Below, one piece after another: positions 1-9,078 of a DNA stretch of 64,000 nt. The stretch covers positions 1,736,001 through 1,800,000 of the forward strand of contig NZ_LVZK01000001.1 of assembly GCF_001652275.1 (NCBI RefSeq), in the 5' to 3' direction. The translations under genes were made by a program, and so were the position numbers. The notes below the pieces were generated by a model. The model searched no databases and was not told the DNA's origin. It saw only the letters and a program-made list of their open reading frames with translations. Source of the stretch: Peptidiphaga gingivicola (GTDB lineage Bacteria > Actinomycetota > Actinomycetes > Actinomycetales > Actinomycetaceae). Numbering within the stretch: the stretch's first letter is position 1; each line of letters begins with the position of its first letter.

Positions 1-199
1 TGAGATAGCCCCCCGTTCCCAGGCCCTTGACCGCCGCGGAGGCGGTGAGAAGGGCCCGCTGGCCCGTCTCCGGACGGCCCACCAGCTGCGTGTAGGCGAG
101 GGCCCGCGCCTCTTCGCCGTCGTCGAGGAGCACCCGGCATTCGACGCATCCGTCCCATGTCTTTCCGAGTGAGACTATCTCACCGTTTCGCCACATCAT
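1..199 (-). CDS. DUF3866 family protein, N-terminal part (runs off left edge)
   Basis: Reading the minus strand from the ATG at 199 (a second ATG follows directly) gives about 66 residues beginning MMWRNGEIVSLGKTW, with the block ALAYTQLVGRPETGQRALL and then GLGTGGYL. This pattern (W/R-rich start, L-D-D-G-E, R-A-L-A-Y, L-V-G, L-G-T-G-G-Y) is the N-terminus of the actinobacterial DUF3866 family, whose function is unknown. The gene is divergent from pafB with only about 37 nt between starts, so the two promoters must overlap. The remaining part lies outside the window. The call rests on recalled family pattern, not on a search. Confidence 0.7.
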   Translation of the reverse strand, partial: MMWRNGEIVSLGKTWDGCVECRVLLDDGEEARALAYTQLVGRPETGQRALLTASAAVKGLGTGGYL

Positions 200-224
200 C
201 ACGCACCCAAGCCTACCCTTCGAT

Positions 225-230
225 TACCCT
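225..230 (+). promoter_or_regulatory. -10 element of a probable leaderless pafB promoter
   Basis: TACCCT (TANNNT class) ends 6 nt before the GTG start of pafB, so transcription would begin at or next to the start codon. No Shine-Dalgarno sequence precedes the GTG, which fits leaderless initiation. Confidence 0.5.
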
Positions 231-236
231 AGGCAT

Positions 237-1364
237 GTGAGTCAGCAATCGGAGTACCACGCGGGCGAGCGCCAGCTTTCGCTGCTTGCCGCCCTGACGC
301 ATCGGGGGCTCACCCGGGCGCAGGCTCGCCAACGGATTCCCTCATACGCGGCCTACGCTTCGCGCGAGACCTTCCAGCGCGTCTTCGAACGCGACGTCGC
401 CGCTCTGAGGGCAGCGGGGTACCCGATTGCCGTCGACGAAGGCGACGTCTACAGATACGACCGCACGGCCCCGATCATCGCGCCGATGTCCGCCCTCGAC
501 GTCGGCCTGGTGCGGTCCCTGCTCGTCGGCCTGGGCAAGGGCGGCGGGCTCGTGGGGGCGGCCCACTCCGGGATGGCGAAGATCTTGGCCACGAGCGAGG
601 CGGACGGCTCGGCGCCGAAGTACTTGCGAGCCTCGATTCCCTCCGGGGACGACGTCGTGCAAATCGCGCGGGCGCTCCAATATCGACGTCGGATCTCCTT
701 CGCGTACGAAGGGCGAGGGGCGGAGCCCGCGCGGTATCAGCTCGAGCCTCGGAGCCTCGCCCAGCATTTCGACGCCTTCTACGTCACGGGACAAGCCCGC
801 CGCGTCGCGGGCAAGGCCCGCCCCGAGGTCTCGCCGACCTGGTCGAAGAGGACCTTCCGGATCAGCCGCATCGTGCCCGGTTCGCTTTCCGTCGATGGAC
901 CGGCCAGCCAGCCGCCGTCCGCGGACGAGCAGGACGCCTTCGCCCCCGTGCGGGCCGTGCTGGCGGTGCGCCCCGGGGCCGCGGCGCCCCTCCTCGCTCA
1001 GGGACGCCCGATTTGTCCGCCGGCAAAGAAGGCGAATTCTGCACTTGCAGGGCAAACGAGTCCCTCAGACGCTGGGAAGGCCCCCGCTGCAAGCGACATG
1101 GACGGCCTGCCGGGCACGATTTCCGCGACCGCGCAAAAAGGCGGCGAAATTGCGGCTCCCGCTGGTTGGGACGTCGTCGAAATAGGTCCGGTCAGCCGCC
1201 AGCGCGTCTTCGAGGCCCTTCTCGCATACGGGAAAGACGTGCGCCTTTTGGGCGACGCCGCACTGCTCGCCGAGTGGCGGGCGCGGCTGGAACACCTTGC
1301 CGGATTGGGGGAGCCGAGCCGTGAGGCCGGGGGCGAAGGTTTGAGGCTGGAGCCCGAAGCATGA
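237..1364 (+). CDS. pafB: WYL-domain transcriptional regulator PafB
   Basis: A 375-residue protein with an N-terminal helix-turn-helix region (about 1-65) followed by a WYL-type domain (about 125-230; the core reads FDAFYVTG rather than a strict WYL). In mycobacteria PafB and PafC form a heterodimeric activator of LexA/RecA-independent DNA damage genes. The next gene is a second WYL protein, as expected for pafBC. About 65 residues (roughly 245-310) between the WYL domain and the conserved C-terminal end are Ala/Gly/Pro/Ser-rich and look like an insertion. The start is the GTG at 237, which lacks an RBS but sits just after a -10 element. B versus C is assigned from gene order. Confidence 0.85.
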   Translation: MSQQSEYHAGERQLSLLAALTHRGLTRAQARQRIPSYAAYASRETFQRVFERDVAALRAAGYPIAVDEGDVYRYDRTAPIIAPMSALDVGLVRSLLVGLGKGGGLVGAAHSGMAKILATSEADGSAPKYLRASIPSGDDVVQIARALQYRRRISFAYEGRGAEPARYQLEPRSLAQHFDAFYVTGQARRVAGKARPEVSPTWSKRTFRISRIVPGSLSVDGPASQPPSADEQDAFAPVRAVLAVRPGAAAPLLAQGRPICPPAKKANSALAGQTSPSDAGKAPAASDMDGLPGTISATAQKGGEIAAPAGWDVVEIGPVSRQRVFEALLAYGKDVRLLGDAALLAEWRARLEHLAGLGEPSREAGGEGLRLEPEA

Positions 1365-1374
1365 GGGCGGGTAC

Positions 1375-1474
1375 GAAAACAGGCCGCGGCGCGGGACGAG
1401 ACATGAAACAGGCGGCCAAAGCATGGAAGACGCACGGGAACGGCGGCCAACGCATGAAAACAGGGGCCGCGGCG
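1375..1474 (+). repeat. Degenerate direct repeats in the pafB-pafC spacer
   Basis: Two interleaved repeat pairs fill the spacer. GAAAACAGG-CCGCGGCG occurs at 1375-1391 and, with two extra G, at 1456-1474. GGCGGCCAAMGCATG occurs at 1411-1425 and 1442-1456. The spacer therefore seems to have grown by local duplication. The second copy runs up to the pafC start. Confidence 0.6.
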
Positions 1475-2472
1475 TGAGCGGAAAGGGAATAGTTCAAACG
1501 AACGCTCTGCTCGTCTTTCTCTCGTCCCTGCCCGGGGGCTCGGCGAGCCTTCGAGAGCTTTCCGAGCGTTTCGGGATCGAATGGAAACGCGTGCTGCGCC
1601 TGCTGTGGGACGCGTCGCTGGTGGAGATCGAAGGGTACGGCCTGCCGTTCAACCTCGATCTTCCTCCGAATCCGGGCGAGGAAGAGGCCGGGGAAGAGCC
1701 GACGACGCCCGACTCCTACGTCTCCTTTTCCGATTCGGGGGAGCTTGACGTTCCCGACCTCGCCCTGACTCTCGACGAGGTCATCGCGCTCGTGGCCGTC
1801 ATCGACTCCATCGCGGAGATCACGCCTTCGGGCGACGCGCGGGACGCTCTCGCGCACGTGCGCGCCACCCTGGTCGGAGCAGCCGAGGGCGCCGGCTTCG
1901 GCTCGGCCATGTGGGACGGGCCCGCACCCGTCATCGGCGACGAAGCATTCGCCGCGGTCGAACGGGCCCTCGCCTCCAGAAGCTTCATCGAGTTCACCTA
2001 CCACCGGCCCGGCCCCAACCTCGCCGAGTCCGTCACGCGGGTCGAAGCCTTTCCGGTCGAAATTCAAGCCGCTTACAACCCGCTGCTTCTCGCCGTCACA
2101 TCGGCCGGGCCGCGTTCGTACCGCCTCGACAGGATCGGGGGCGTCCACGAGGGCCGCAAGGCCGGCAGGGCGGAGGCGGCTGCCGCCCGCGCGGCGGTCG
2201 TCGACGAGGCGAAGTCTTGGAGCCCCGAGGGCCAGCGCATAACTGTCACGGTGGACCCTTCCGGGCGGTGGATCGGCGAAGCCCTGCCGGGTGCGAGCAT
2301 GAGGCGGTCGAACGGCGACGGCGGAGACTACGACGTGTCCTTTGTGTCGACGTCCGACGAATTCCTCGCCTCGCTTTTGGTCCAGCTGGGTCCGGCCGTC
2401 CGCGCCGTCGAGCCGCGGGAGACGGCCGCGCGGCTCGCGAAGCGCTTCCGAGGCCTGGCGGGGGCCGCATGA
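1474..2472 (+). CDS. pafC: WYL-domain transcriptional regulator PafC
   Basis: Partner of PafB in the DNA-damage-responsive PafBC activator. The reading frame is open from 1423, but the first 17 codons are encoded by spacer repeats, so the GTG at 1474 is the more likely start. That gives about 332 residues: an N-terminal winged-helix region (about 1-65, including LRELSERFGIEWKRVLRLL), an acidic linker, then a WYL domain with the PLLLAV core and a C-terminal WCX-like region. The stop overlaps the ATG of the next gene by four bases, indicating translational coupling. A start at 1423 cannot be excluded. Confidence 0.85.
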   Translation: MSGKGIVQTNALLVFLSSLPGGSASLRELSERFGIEWKRVLRLLWDASLVEIEGYGLPFNLDLPPNPGEEEAGEEPTTPDSYVSFSDSGELDVPDLALTLDEVIALVAVIDSIAEITPSGDARDALAHVRATLVGAAEGAGFGSAMWDGPAPVIGDEAFAAVERALASRSFIEFTYHRPGPNLAESVTRVEAFPVEIQAAYNPLLLAVTSAGPRSYRLDRIGGVHEGRKAGRAEAAAARAAVVDEAKSWSPEGQRITVTVDPSGRWIGEALPGASMRRSNGDGGDYDVSFVSTSDEFLASLLVQLGPAVRAVEPRETAARLAKRFRGLAGAA

Positions 2473-3398
2473 GCGGCCCGCCTCACGCGAGGATCGGCCT
2501 GCTCGTCAACCCGACGAGCAGGCGCGGGCTTGCCGAACGCGACGGCATACACGCGGCCCGCTGCCTGCGCGCCCTGGGCTTCGACGTCGTCGATCTGACC
2601 GCGGGATCCGCGGAGGAAGCCGCGCGCATGAGCTCGGCCGCCGTCGCCTCCGAGAGGCTCGACGCGCTCTTCGCCGTGGGCGGCGACGGAACTGTGGGCA
2701 TAGCCGTCGACGCGCTGGCCGACTCCAAGATCCCGCTGGGAATCCTCGCCGTGGGGACCGGCAACGACGCGGCGCGGCATTTCGGGTTGCCCAGACGCGA
2801 CGTCGACGCCTCCCTCGCGCTCGCCCTGGACGCGCTCGAATCGAAGCGCACGTTTGCCGCAGACGTCCTCGAGGTCGCCTCCAAAGCGGGGAGCAGGCTG
2901 GTGATGTCGGTCGTCTCCGCCGGCCTGGACGCCGACGTCAATCGGCGGACGAACTCCTTCTCCTTCCCGCGCGGGGGAGCGCGCTACGCGAGGGGGATAG
3001 TTTCAGCCGTCGCAAACTTCGCGCCCTACGGCTTCCGCTTGGAGATCGACGGGCGGGCGTGCTCGGCTCCGGCGACACTCGTTTCGGTGGCCAACACCCG
3101 CTTCTTCGGCGCGGGCCTGCCGATCGCGCCGTCGGCCACGGTGACGGACGGACTGGCCGACGTCGTCTTCGCCGCAGGCCTGAGCCGACTGCAGATCATC
3201 GACCTCCTCCCTCGGCTGGCGTTGGGACGCCACCCGAACCATCCTCTCGTCCATTTCGTTCGGGCGCGCCGCGTCCGCATCGCCGGCGAGCCGTGCGCGG
3301 GCGCGCGGCCGCCCGATCCCATGGCCGACGGCGATAGGCTGGGAACGCTCCCAATCGACGTCACGTGCCTTCCAGGCGCGGTGGAGGTGCTCATATGA
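2469..3398 (+). CDS. Diacylglycerol/lipid kinase family protein
   Basis: A 309-residue protein of the DAGK catalytic family (YegS/DagK/LCB5 type), which phosphorylates diacylglycerol or a related lipid at the membrane using ATP. The nucleotide-binding GGDGT motif is at residues 71-75, preceded by LLVNPTS, with GTGNDAARHF at about 96-105, and the C-terminal beta-sandwich half follows. No membrane helix is evident. ATG and TGA overlaps at both ends place it inside the pafBC-helY operon. The actual lipid substrate (diacylglycerol, or a diacylglycerol-like or phosphatidylinositol-type lipid in actinobacteria) cannot be read from the sequence. Confidence 0.85.
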   Translation: MSGPPHARIGLLVNPTSRRGLAERDGIHAARCLRALGFDVVDLTAGSAEEAARMSSAAVASERLDALFAVGGDGTVGIAVDALADSKIPLGILAVGTGNDAARHFGLPRRDVDASLALALDALESKRTFAADVLEVASKAGSRLVMSVVSAGLDADVNRRTNSFSFPRGGARYARGIVSAVANFAPYGFRLEIDGRACSAPATLVSVANTRFFGAGLPIAPSATVTDGLADVVFAAGLSRLQIIDLLPRLALGRHPNHPLVHFVRARRVRIAGEPCAGARPPDPMADGDRLGTLPIDVTCLPGAVEVLI

Positions 3399-5995
3399 AC
3401 GACGCATTGGACCACGTCGACCATTTCGTCGAAGAATACGCGGCCCGCGGCATCGCCCTCGACGGTTTCCAGATCGACGCGTGCAAGGCCGTCGCGCGCA
3501 ACCGCGACGTCCTCGTGTGCGCGCCGACCGGCTCGGGGAAGACGGTCGTGGCCCACTTCGCCGTCGAACTTGCCCTGGCCAAGGAGAAACGCTGCGTCTA
3601 CACCGCGCCGATCAAGGCGTTGTCGAACCAGAAATACTCCGAGCTCGCCGAACTTCACGGCGAGGAGTACGTCGGCCTGCTCACCGGCGACGTCTCCGTC
3701 AACCGCGACGCCGAAATCCTCGTGGTCACCACGGAGGTGCTGCGCAACATGCTTTTCGCGGGCTCGCCCGACATCGACGACGTCGGATACGTCGTCCTCG
3801 ACGAAGTCCACTATCTCGCGGACAGGGAGCGCGGGCCGGTGTGGGAGGAAGTCATCCTCACCCTGCCCGAACACTGCCGGCTCATCGGCCTGTCGGCCAC
3901 CGTCCCGAACACGGGGGAGCTCGCGGGATGGCTGCGCTCCGTGCGCGGGAAGACCGAGCTTGTGCACAGCACGGTCAGGCCGGTTCCCCTCCGGCAGGAG
4001 GTCGCCGTGGGACGGAAGGTCTTCCGGCTTTTCGGCAAGGACGGCGGCCCGCTCGGCGCACTCGTCTCGGCGATCGCGAAGCTGCCGCCGGACGGGCGAG
4101 GGCGCATTTCGGACCGGGACCGCCGGCGGATCATCGACCTTTTGGCCGAACGCGACATGCTTCCGGCCATCGAGTTCATCTTCTCCCGCAAAGGCTGCGA
4201 CAAGGCGGTCGAGGCCCTTCTCCAACGGGACATTGCGCTCACGGGCAGGAAAGAACGGGCCGAGGCGGCGGCCAGGATTGCCGAGGTGCGCGCGACCCTG
4301 AGCGAATCCGACCGCCGCGCCGTCGGCTTCGACGCCGCCGCGCGCGCACTCGTTCGCGGATACGGCGCCCACCACGCGGGCGTCTATCCGGCGATCAAGG
4401 AGCTGACGGAGAAGCTCATGGAGGACGGCCTGCTGCGGATCGTCTACGCGACCGGCACCCTTGCCCTGGGCATCGACATGCCGGTGCGCACCGTCGTCGT
4501 CGAATCGCTGCAGCGGTGGGACGGGGAGGGGTTCATCGACCTGAGCGCCACGGAGTACACGCAGCTCATCGGGCGCGCGGGCCGCAGGGGAAAAGACGCG
4601 GTCGGCCACGCGGTCGTCCTCGCCGGGCCCGACCTCGACCCCTACATTCTGGCCGACCTCGGTTCGGGCAGAGTGGAAGCCCTCCTCTCGGCCTTTGTTC
4701 CCTCGTACAACACCGTGGTCAACCTCCTCGCCAGAATGCCCTACGAGCAGGCGCGGGCAATGATGGGGCGCAGTTTCGCGCAGTATCAACGAAACGCCGA
4801 CCTCGCCAAGCTCGAGGCTCGCCTGGCACGGATTCGCCGCCGGATTTCCGCCGAGGAAGGGAGGCTGCATTGCGACGCAGGCGACGTCGTCGAATACGCG
4901 CGCCTGCGCGCCGCCTCGGGAAGGGCGCCCAAGTCCGTGCGCAAGGCAGCCAAAAGGGAGTATCGCGAGAGGGTTTCCCGCTCTTTCGCACAGGCGAAAA
5001 ACGGACGCCTCTACGCCGTGCACAGGGACGGCGACGTCGACTACGTGCTCGTCCTGTCGGCCGATCGCGGCAAGCTGCGCGTCATCGACTGGTACGGGGA
5101 GATCTCCTGGCTGCGCGAGGCGGACCTCGGCTCGGAGCTGCGCGACGTCGGAGCCGTGAGCCTGCCCGTGGGCCGGCGCCTCAAAGACAGGTCGACGCGG
5201 GAAGACCTCGCCGACGCCATCGTCGAGCAGGTCGAGGAACGCACCGAACTGGGCGTGGACCGCGACCTTCTCGGATCGTGGTCCCGATTCGCCGTCGGCC
5301 CGGATGCGGACCTGGCCGCGCACCCGTGCTCGGCGTGCCCCGACCTGGCAGTCCACCTCAAAGATGCGGAAACCCTCCTGTCGCTCGACGCCCGAGCCGC
5401 AGAAATCGAGAAGACGTCGGCGGGCTTCACCGACTCCGTCGGGCGCGAATTCGACGCGACGGCCGCGGCGCTCGTCGACGTCGGCGTGCTTCAAAACCAC
5501 GGCGGGGCAATCGAGCCGGGGCCCGGCGCCCCGACGCTGCGCAAGCTTCACCTGGAGAACGACCTTTTGGCCTACACGTGCCTCTCAGCGCTCGCCGAAG
5601 GCCTGACTCCCTCGGAATTCGCCGGGTGGGCGTCGATGTTCCTCGCCGACGACAGGCTTGGAACTGCGCGGCCGCGCTCGCCCGTGCTCACGAAGCTGGC
5701 CAGGCAGGCCGTCGGCGAGGCCGAATTCCTCCGCTCCGTCGAGGACAGGCACGGCATCGCCAGAACCCGCGACGTCACCCCCGGGTGCGCGGACGTTTTC
5801 GCCGCCTGGGCCTCGGGCGCGAGCCTCGACGAGTGCCTGCGCGCCTCCAGGATGGCCGCGGGCGACTTCATCGCGGCGGCCCGCAGGCTCATCGATCTGC
5901 TGGGGCAGTTCGCCGTCGCCGGGGAAGGCACGTGGATCGCCGACGTCGCCGGCCTCGCCCGCTCGCGCGTGCGCAGAAGCGAGGTCGTCGCATGA
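3395..5995 (+). CDS. helY: Ski2-like DExH RNA helicase HelY
   Basis: An 866-residue superfamily 2 helicase. Walker A APTGSGKT is at residues 43-50, the DEVH box at 134-137 and motif III-like GLSATVPN follows; motif VI (QLIGRAGRRG) is near residue 390. The C-terminal half resembles the Ski2/Mtr4/HelY C-terminal region. The family unwinds RNA and is thought to act in RNA turnover. ATGA overlaps join it to dagK upstream and lnt downstream. The frame has an earlier ATG at 3365, but this lies inside dagK and the one at 3395 gives the 4-base overlap used throughout the operon. Confidence 0.9.
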   Translation: MNDALDHVDHFVEEYAARGIALDGFQIDACKAVARNRDVLVCAPTGSGKTVVAHFAVELALAKEKRCVYTAPIKALSNQKYSELAELHGEEYVGLLTGDVSVNRDAEILVVTTEVLRNMLFAGSPDIDDVGYVVLDEVHYLADRERGPVWEEVILTLPEHCRLIGLSATVPNTGELAGWLRSVRGKTELVHSTVRPVPLRQEVAVGRKVFRLFGKDGGPLGALVSAIAKLPPDGRGRISDRDRRRIIDLLAERDMLPAIEFIFSRKGCDKAVEALLQRDIALTGRKERAEAAARIAEVRATLSESDRRAVGFDAAARALVRGYGAHHAGVYPAIKELTEKLMEDGLLRIVYATGTLALGIDMPVRTVVVESLQRWDGEGFIDLSATEYTQLIGRAGRRGKDAVGHAVVLAGPDLDPYILADLGSGRVEALLSAFVPSYNTVVNLLARMPYEQARAMMGRSFAQYQRNADLAKLEARLARIRRRISAEEGRLHCDAGDVVEYARLRAASGRAPKSVRKAAKREYRERVSRSFAQAKNGRLYAVHRDGDVDYVLVLSADRGKLRVIDWYGEISWLREADLGSELRDVGAVSLPVGRRLKDRSTREDLADAIVEQVEERTELGVDRDLLGSWSRFAVGPDADLAAHPCSACPDLAVHLKDAETLLSLDARAAEIEKTSAGFTDSVGREFDATAAALVDVGVLQNHGGAIEPGPGAPTLRKLHLENDLLAYTCLSALAEGLTPSEFAGWASMFLADDRLGTARPRSPVLTKLARQAVGEAEFLRSVEDRHGIARTRDVTPGCADVFAAWASGASLDECLRASRMAAGDFIAAARRLIDLLGQFAVAGEGTWIADVAGLARSRVRRSEVVA

Positions 5996-7782
5996 GCGGG
6001 CGGCTCGCGCCCCTCGGCCCGGCCGCCCTGTCCGTCGGCGCGGGCGTGTGCCTGTGGGCGTCCTTCGCCCCCCTGCATCTGTGGCCGTCGGCAGTCCTCG
6101 GCGTCGCCCTCCTCGTCGCGGCGCTGCGCGGACGCGGCTTTTGCGCCAGTTTCGCCTGCGGTTTCGCGACGGGGGCGGTTTTCTTCGGCCTGCTGTGCGA
6201 CTGGGCCACCGAAGCCGCGGGGACGTGGATCGCAAGAGCGGGGCTCGGGGGAGTGCTCGCCCTTTACATCGGCGTTCTGGCGCTCGTCTGGCAGGCGTTC
6301 CTGCGGGCATGGGGCGGTTGCGCGCAAGCGACGACGGGCACGGGAAAGGCGAAGGACCCTAAGGCCACTGCGGGCAAGGCCGCAGCCGCAGGCAAGGCGT
6401 GCGCTTGGAAGCTCGTGCCTGCTCTCGCCGTTGTATGGGTCGCCGTCGAAGACCTCCAAGGCACGTGGCCCGAGGGCGGAATGCCGTGGGGCAAGCTCGC
6501 ATTCGGGCAGGTCGAAGGGCCGCTCGTGCACCTTGCGCCCTACGGCTCGACGGAGCTCGTCAGCTTCGCCGTCGTCGCGCTGGGAGCCTCTCTCGCATAC
6601 GCCGCGCAGAACGCGAGGGCCCGCCCGCGCCGTGCCCTCGCCACAGCTGCGGGCGTCTGTGCCGCGCTTGCCGCGGCAGCGGCCATTCCGCTGGGCGGCC
6701 CGCCCGTAGGAAGCGCGAAGGTCGGCTTCGTCCAGGGGAACGTCTCGAGGGACAAATCGCTGATAGGCTACGCTCGGGCCGTCTCCGTCACCGAGCGGCT
6801 GGCAAAGCAAACGCGGAAGATCGAGGGGAAGGGCGCCGAACTTGTTCTGTGGCCGGAGAGCTCGTCCGACCTCGATCCGGAGACGACGCCCGAAGCACGC
6901 GACGTGATCGAAAGGGCGGTGTCGCGCCTCGGCGTCCCGCTTGTGCTCGGCATCCAGCGCTACCCGGAAGACTACCGATACAACGAGTACACGCTGTGGC
7001 TTCCCGGAAAGGGGCTGACCGCCAGGTATACGAAACTGCATCCCGTGCCTTTTGGCGAATACATCCCCGCGCGCGGGTTCTTCCGGCTGTTCACGAAGGC
7101 CGTCGACCAGGTTTCAACGGATATGCGCGCGGGGAAGGGCGCCGCGGTTCTCGACGTCCCGCTGCGCGGGCGGCGCGTGCGCATTGCCGCGCCGATATGC
7201 TTCGAGGTCGCCTACAACGAGATCGTCTCCGAATCGGTTCGCAAGGGAGCGACCCTCCTCACGGTTCCCACGAACAATGCGTCTTTCGGCGATTCCGCGG
7301 AATCGCGCCAGCAATTCGACATGACGCGCTTCAGAGCCGTCGAAACCAGACGCACGGCGATACAGATATCGACCATGGGGGTTTCAGGCGTCGTCGACGC
7401 CGACGGCACGGTGCGCGAAAAGACCGGCATGTGGACGGCCGACGCCCGGGTTGCCAGCGTCGGCCTCCACACCCACGTGACGCCGGCCGTCCGGTGGGGC
7501 GGTCCGATCCGTCTGGCGTGCAACCTCGCCGCAGGGGCCACAACGGCGCTAGCATTGTGGCAAACGCGACGCTTGCCTCAGCTGCGGCGGCTCGGCCGAC
7601 GGCAGTTTGGCCGGCTGCGGCCGCGCCTGCCAAATTTAGGCGACGAGGCTCAAGGCGCGAACGGACCCGCACCCGACCCGCCTGCACCGGACTCGAACGG
7701 GCGGCTCATTCTGAGCGAGAGTCGGACTGAAAGCATCGGCATCGGAAACATAGGCAACGAGGACAACAAGGAGGAACGATGA
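5992..7782 (+). CDS. lnt: Apolipoprotein N-acyltransferase
   Basis: A 596-residue membrane enzyme that adds the third acyl chain to lipoproteins. An N-terminal region with several hydrophobic helices (about 1-230) is followed by a nitrilase-like domain (about 240-500). The Glu-Lys-Cys triad is visible as E289 (VLWPES), K348 (YTKLHPVPFGEY) and C403 (PICFEV). The C-terminal tail after about residue 520 is Arg/Pro-rich with little conservation. Its 3' end overlaps ppm1 (ATGA). This lnt-ppm1 pairing is known from actinobacteria, where in some species the two are fused and functionally linked. A lipoprotein gene occurs in this window at 28434. Confidence 0.92.
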   Translation: MSGRLAPLGPAALSVGAGVCLWASFAPLHLWPSAVLGVALLVAALRGRGFCASFACGFATGAVFFGLLCDWATEAAGTWIARAGLGGVLALYIGVLALVWQAFLRAWGGCAQATTGTGKAKDPKATAGKAAAAGKACAWKLVPALAVVWVAVEDLQGTWPEGGMPWGKLAFGQVEGPLVHLAPYGSTELVSFAVVALGASLAYAAQNARARPRRALATAAGVCAALAAAAAIPLGGPPVGSAKVGFVQGNVSRDKSLIGYARAVSVTERLAKQTRKIEGKGAELVLWPESSSDLDPETTPEARDVIERAVSRLGVPLVLGIQRYPEDYRYNEYTLWLPGKGLTARYTKLHPVPFGEYIPARGFFRLFTKAVDQVSTDMRAGKGAAVLDVPLRGRRVRIAAPICFEVAYNEIVSESVRKGATLLTVPTNNASFGDSAESRQQFDMTRFRAVETRRTAIQISTMGVSGVVDADGTVREKTGMWTADARVASVGLHTHVTPAVRWGGPIRLACNLAAGATTALALWQTRRLPQLRRLGRRQFGRLRPRLPNLGDEAQGANGPAPDPPAPDSNGRLILSESRTESIGIGNIGNEDNKEER

Positions 7783-8543
7783 AGGTCGTCGTGATCATAC
7801 CGACCTACAACGAAATCGAATCGCTGAAGCCGATCGTCGGCAGAGTGCGGGCGGCCGTCCCCGAGGCCGACGTCCTCGTCGTCGACGACAATTCCCCCGA
7901 CGGCACGGGGGACCTTGCCGACGAACTGGCCTCGGCCGACTCCCACGTCCTCGTCCTTCACCGCGCGGGAAAAGAGGGGCTCGGGAAGGCCTACATCGCA
8001 GCGTTTTCTTGGGCGACGGACAAGGAGTACACACACGTCGTCCAGATGGACGCCGACGGCTCTCACCGGCCCGAACAGCTTCCCCTCCTGCTTGAGCGGG
8101 CCGCCATGAGCGACCGGCCCGACCTCGTCATCGGCTCGCGCTACGTGCGCGGGGGAGAGCTGGAGGGATGGCCGAAGTCGCGCGAAATCCTCTCGCGCGC
8201 CGGGAATTTCTACATCAAGGCGTGGCTGGGGCTTCCGGCGTCGGACGTCACCGCCGGCTTCCGGGTCTACCGGGTGGCTTTCCTCCGTCGCCTCGACCTT
8301 TCCAGCGTCGAATCGGCGGGGTACTTCTTCCAGACTGACATGACGGACAAAGTCCACCAGTTGGGCGGGTCGATCGTAGAGATGCCGATTAGCTTCGCCC
8401 AGCGGGAAGCGGGGGAGTCGAAGCTCTCGGCCGGCATTTTCACGGAGTCGCTCAAACGGACGACGTCGATGGGCGCCAAGCGCCGCGGACGCCAACTGGC
8501 GGGACTGGCGCGCCGGGCGGCCGACAAGCTGCGCGGGAAGTGA
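7779..8543 (+). CDS. ppm1: Polyprenol monophosphomannose synthase (GT2)
   Basis: A 254-residue GT-A glycosyltransferase without membrane helices. VDDNSPDGTG (35-44) and QMDADGSH (88-95, the DXD metal-binding motif) are typical of dolichol-phosphate mannose synthases, as is the SRYVRGG block. It transfers mannose from GDP-mannose to polyprenyl phosphate, giving the donor for extracytoplasmic mannosylation of proteins and glycolipids. The RBS AAGGAGG lies just before the ATG. Last gene of the six-gene operon; a GC-rich hairpin follows the stop. Confidence 0.9.
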   Translation: MKVVVIIPTYNEIESLKPIVGRVRAAVPEADVLVVDDNSPDGTGDLADELASADSHVLVLHRAGKEGLGKAYIAAFSWATDKEYTHVVQMDADGSHRPEQLPLLLERAAMSDRPDLVIGSRYVRGGELEGWPKSREILSRAGNFYIKAWLGLPASDVTAGFRVYRVAFLRRLDLSSVESAGYFFQTDMTDKVHQLGGSIVEMPISFAQREAGESKLSAGIFTESLKRTTSMGAKRRGRQLAGLARRAADKLRGK

Positions 8544-8570
8544 CGCCGCCGGGCGCGGCGCCCGGCGGCG
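8544..8570. terminator. GC hairpin between convergent ppm1 and rbpA
   Basis: Perfect 10-bp stem CGCCGCCGGG / CCCGGCGGCG with a 7-nt loop, directly after the ppm1 stop. There is no T-tract, so it is a T-less terminator candidate that could serve both convergent genes. Confidence 0.55.
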
Positions 8571-8606
8571 CAAAACTCGCAGGCCGAGCAGCCGGCCTCC
8601 AGGCGT

Positions 8607-8963
8607 TCAGCCGTGGTGTCGACGGAGCCTTAGCTTGCCTGCGCGCAGCAGCTCGAGGCGCTCGCGGAGCAGTTCCTTGAGCTCGTCCTCGGTGCGGCGC
8701 TCCAGGAGCATGTCCCAGTGCGTGCGCTGAGGCTTGGCGGGTTTCTTGTCGTCCGTCGCAGGCTCGTCGCGCAGCAGGCCCTCGGAGCCGCAGCGGCATT
8801 CCCACGTCGCGGGCGGCTCGGCGTCCGTCGCCATGGCCACGCCGAATTCGTGGCCGCTGGGACAGGCGTAGATGACTTGTTTGCGTTCGACGAAGGCGAC
8901 TCCTTCGTCGGTTTCCAGTGAATTTGCGCCAATCTTCATTCCGCGAAGCGAACGTTCGGCCAT
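8607..8963 (-). CDS. rbpA: RNA polymerase-binding protein RbpA
   Basis: A 118-residue protein matching actinobacterial RbpA, which binds RNA polymerase and the principal sigma factor and stabilises the open complex. The N-terminal LRG motif, a core domain with Cys residues (CPSGHEF, ECRCGSEG) that could bind zinc, and the C-terminal sigma-interacting segment RTHWDMLLERRTEDELKELL are all visible. Length is usual for the family. The RBS GAGGAAAGG precedes the ATG. It is single-gene and convergent with ppm1. Confidence 0.95.
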   Translation of the reverse strand: MAERSLRGMKIGANSLETDEGVAFVERKQVIYACPSGHEFGVAMATDAEPPATWECRCGSEGLLRDEPATDDKKPAKPQRTHWDMLLERRTEDELKELLRERLELLRAGKLRLRRHHG

Positions 8964-9078
8964 GGTTTTCCTTTCCTCGGCTACCGGGTCAGTCTAACGG
9001 GAAGGCCAAAGAAGCGTCGGGCAAAGTGGTTTTGCCGCGACATGACGCCACTTTCACCCGTCGGCCCCTTTTGTCTCT

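Noticed and set aside
3026-5551. Long minus-strand open frame opposite helY (841 codons)
   Set aside because: It is antisense to helY, which has all helicase motifs. Such open antisense frames arise from GC-rich codon bias; the translation is Arg/Gly/Asp-rich and shows no domain.
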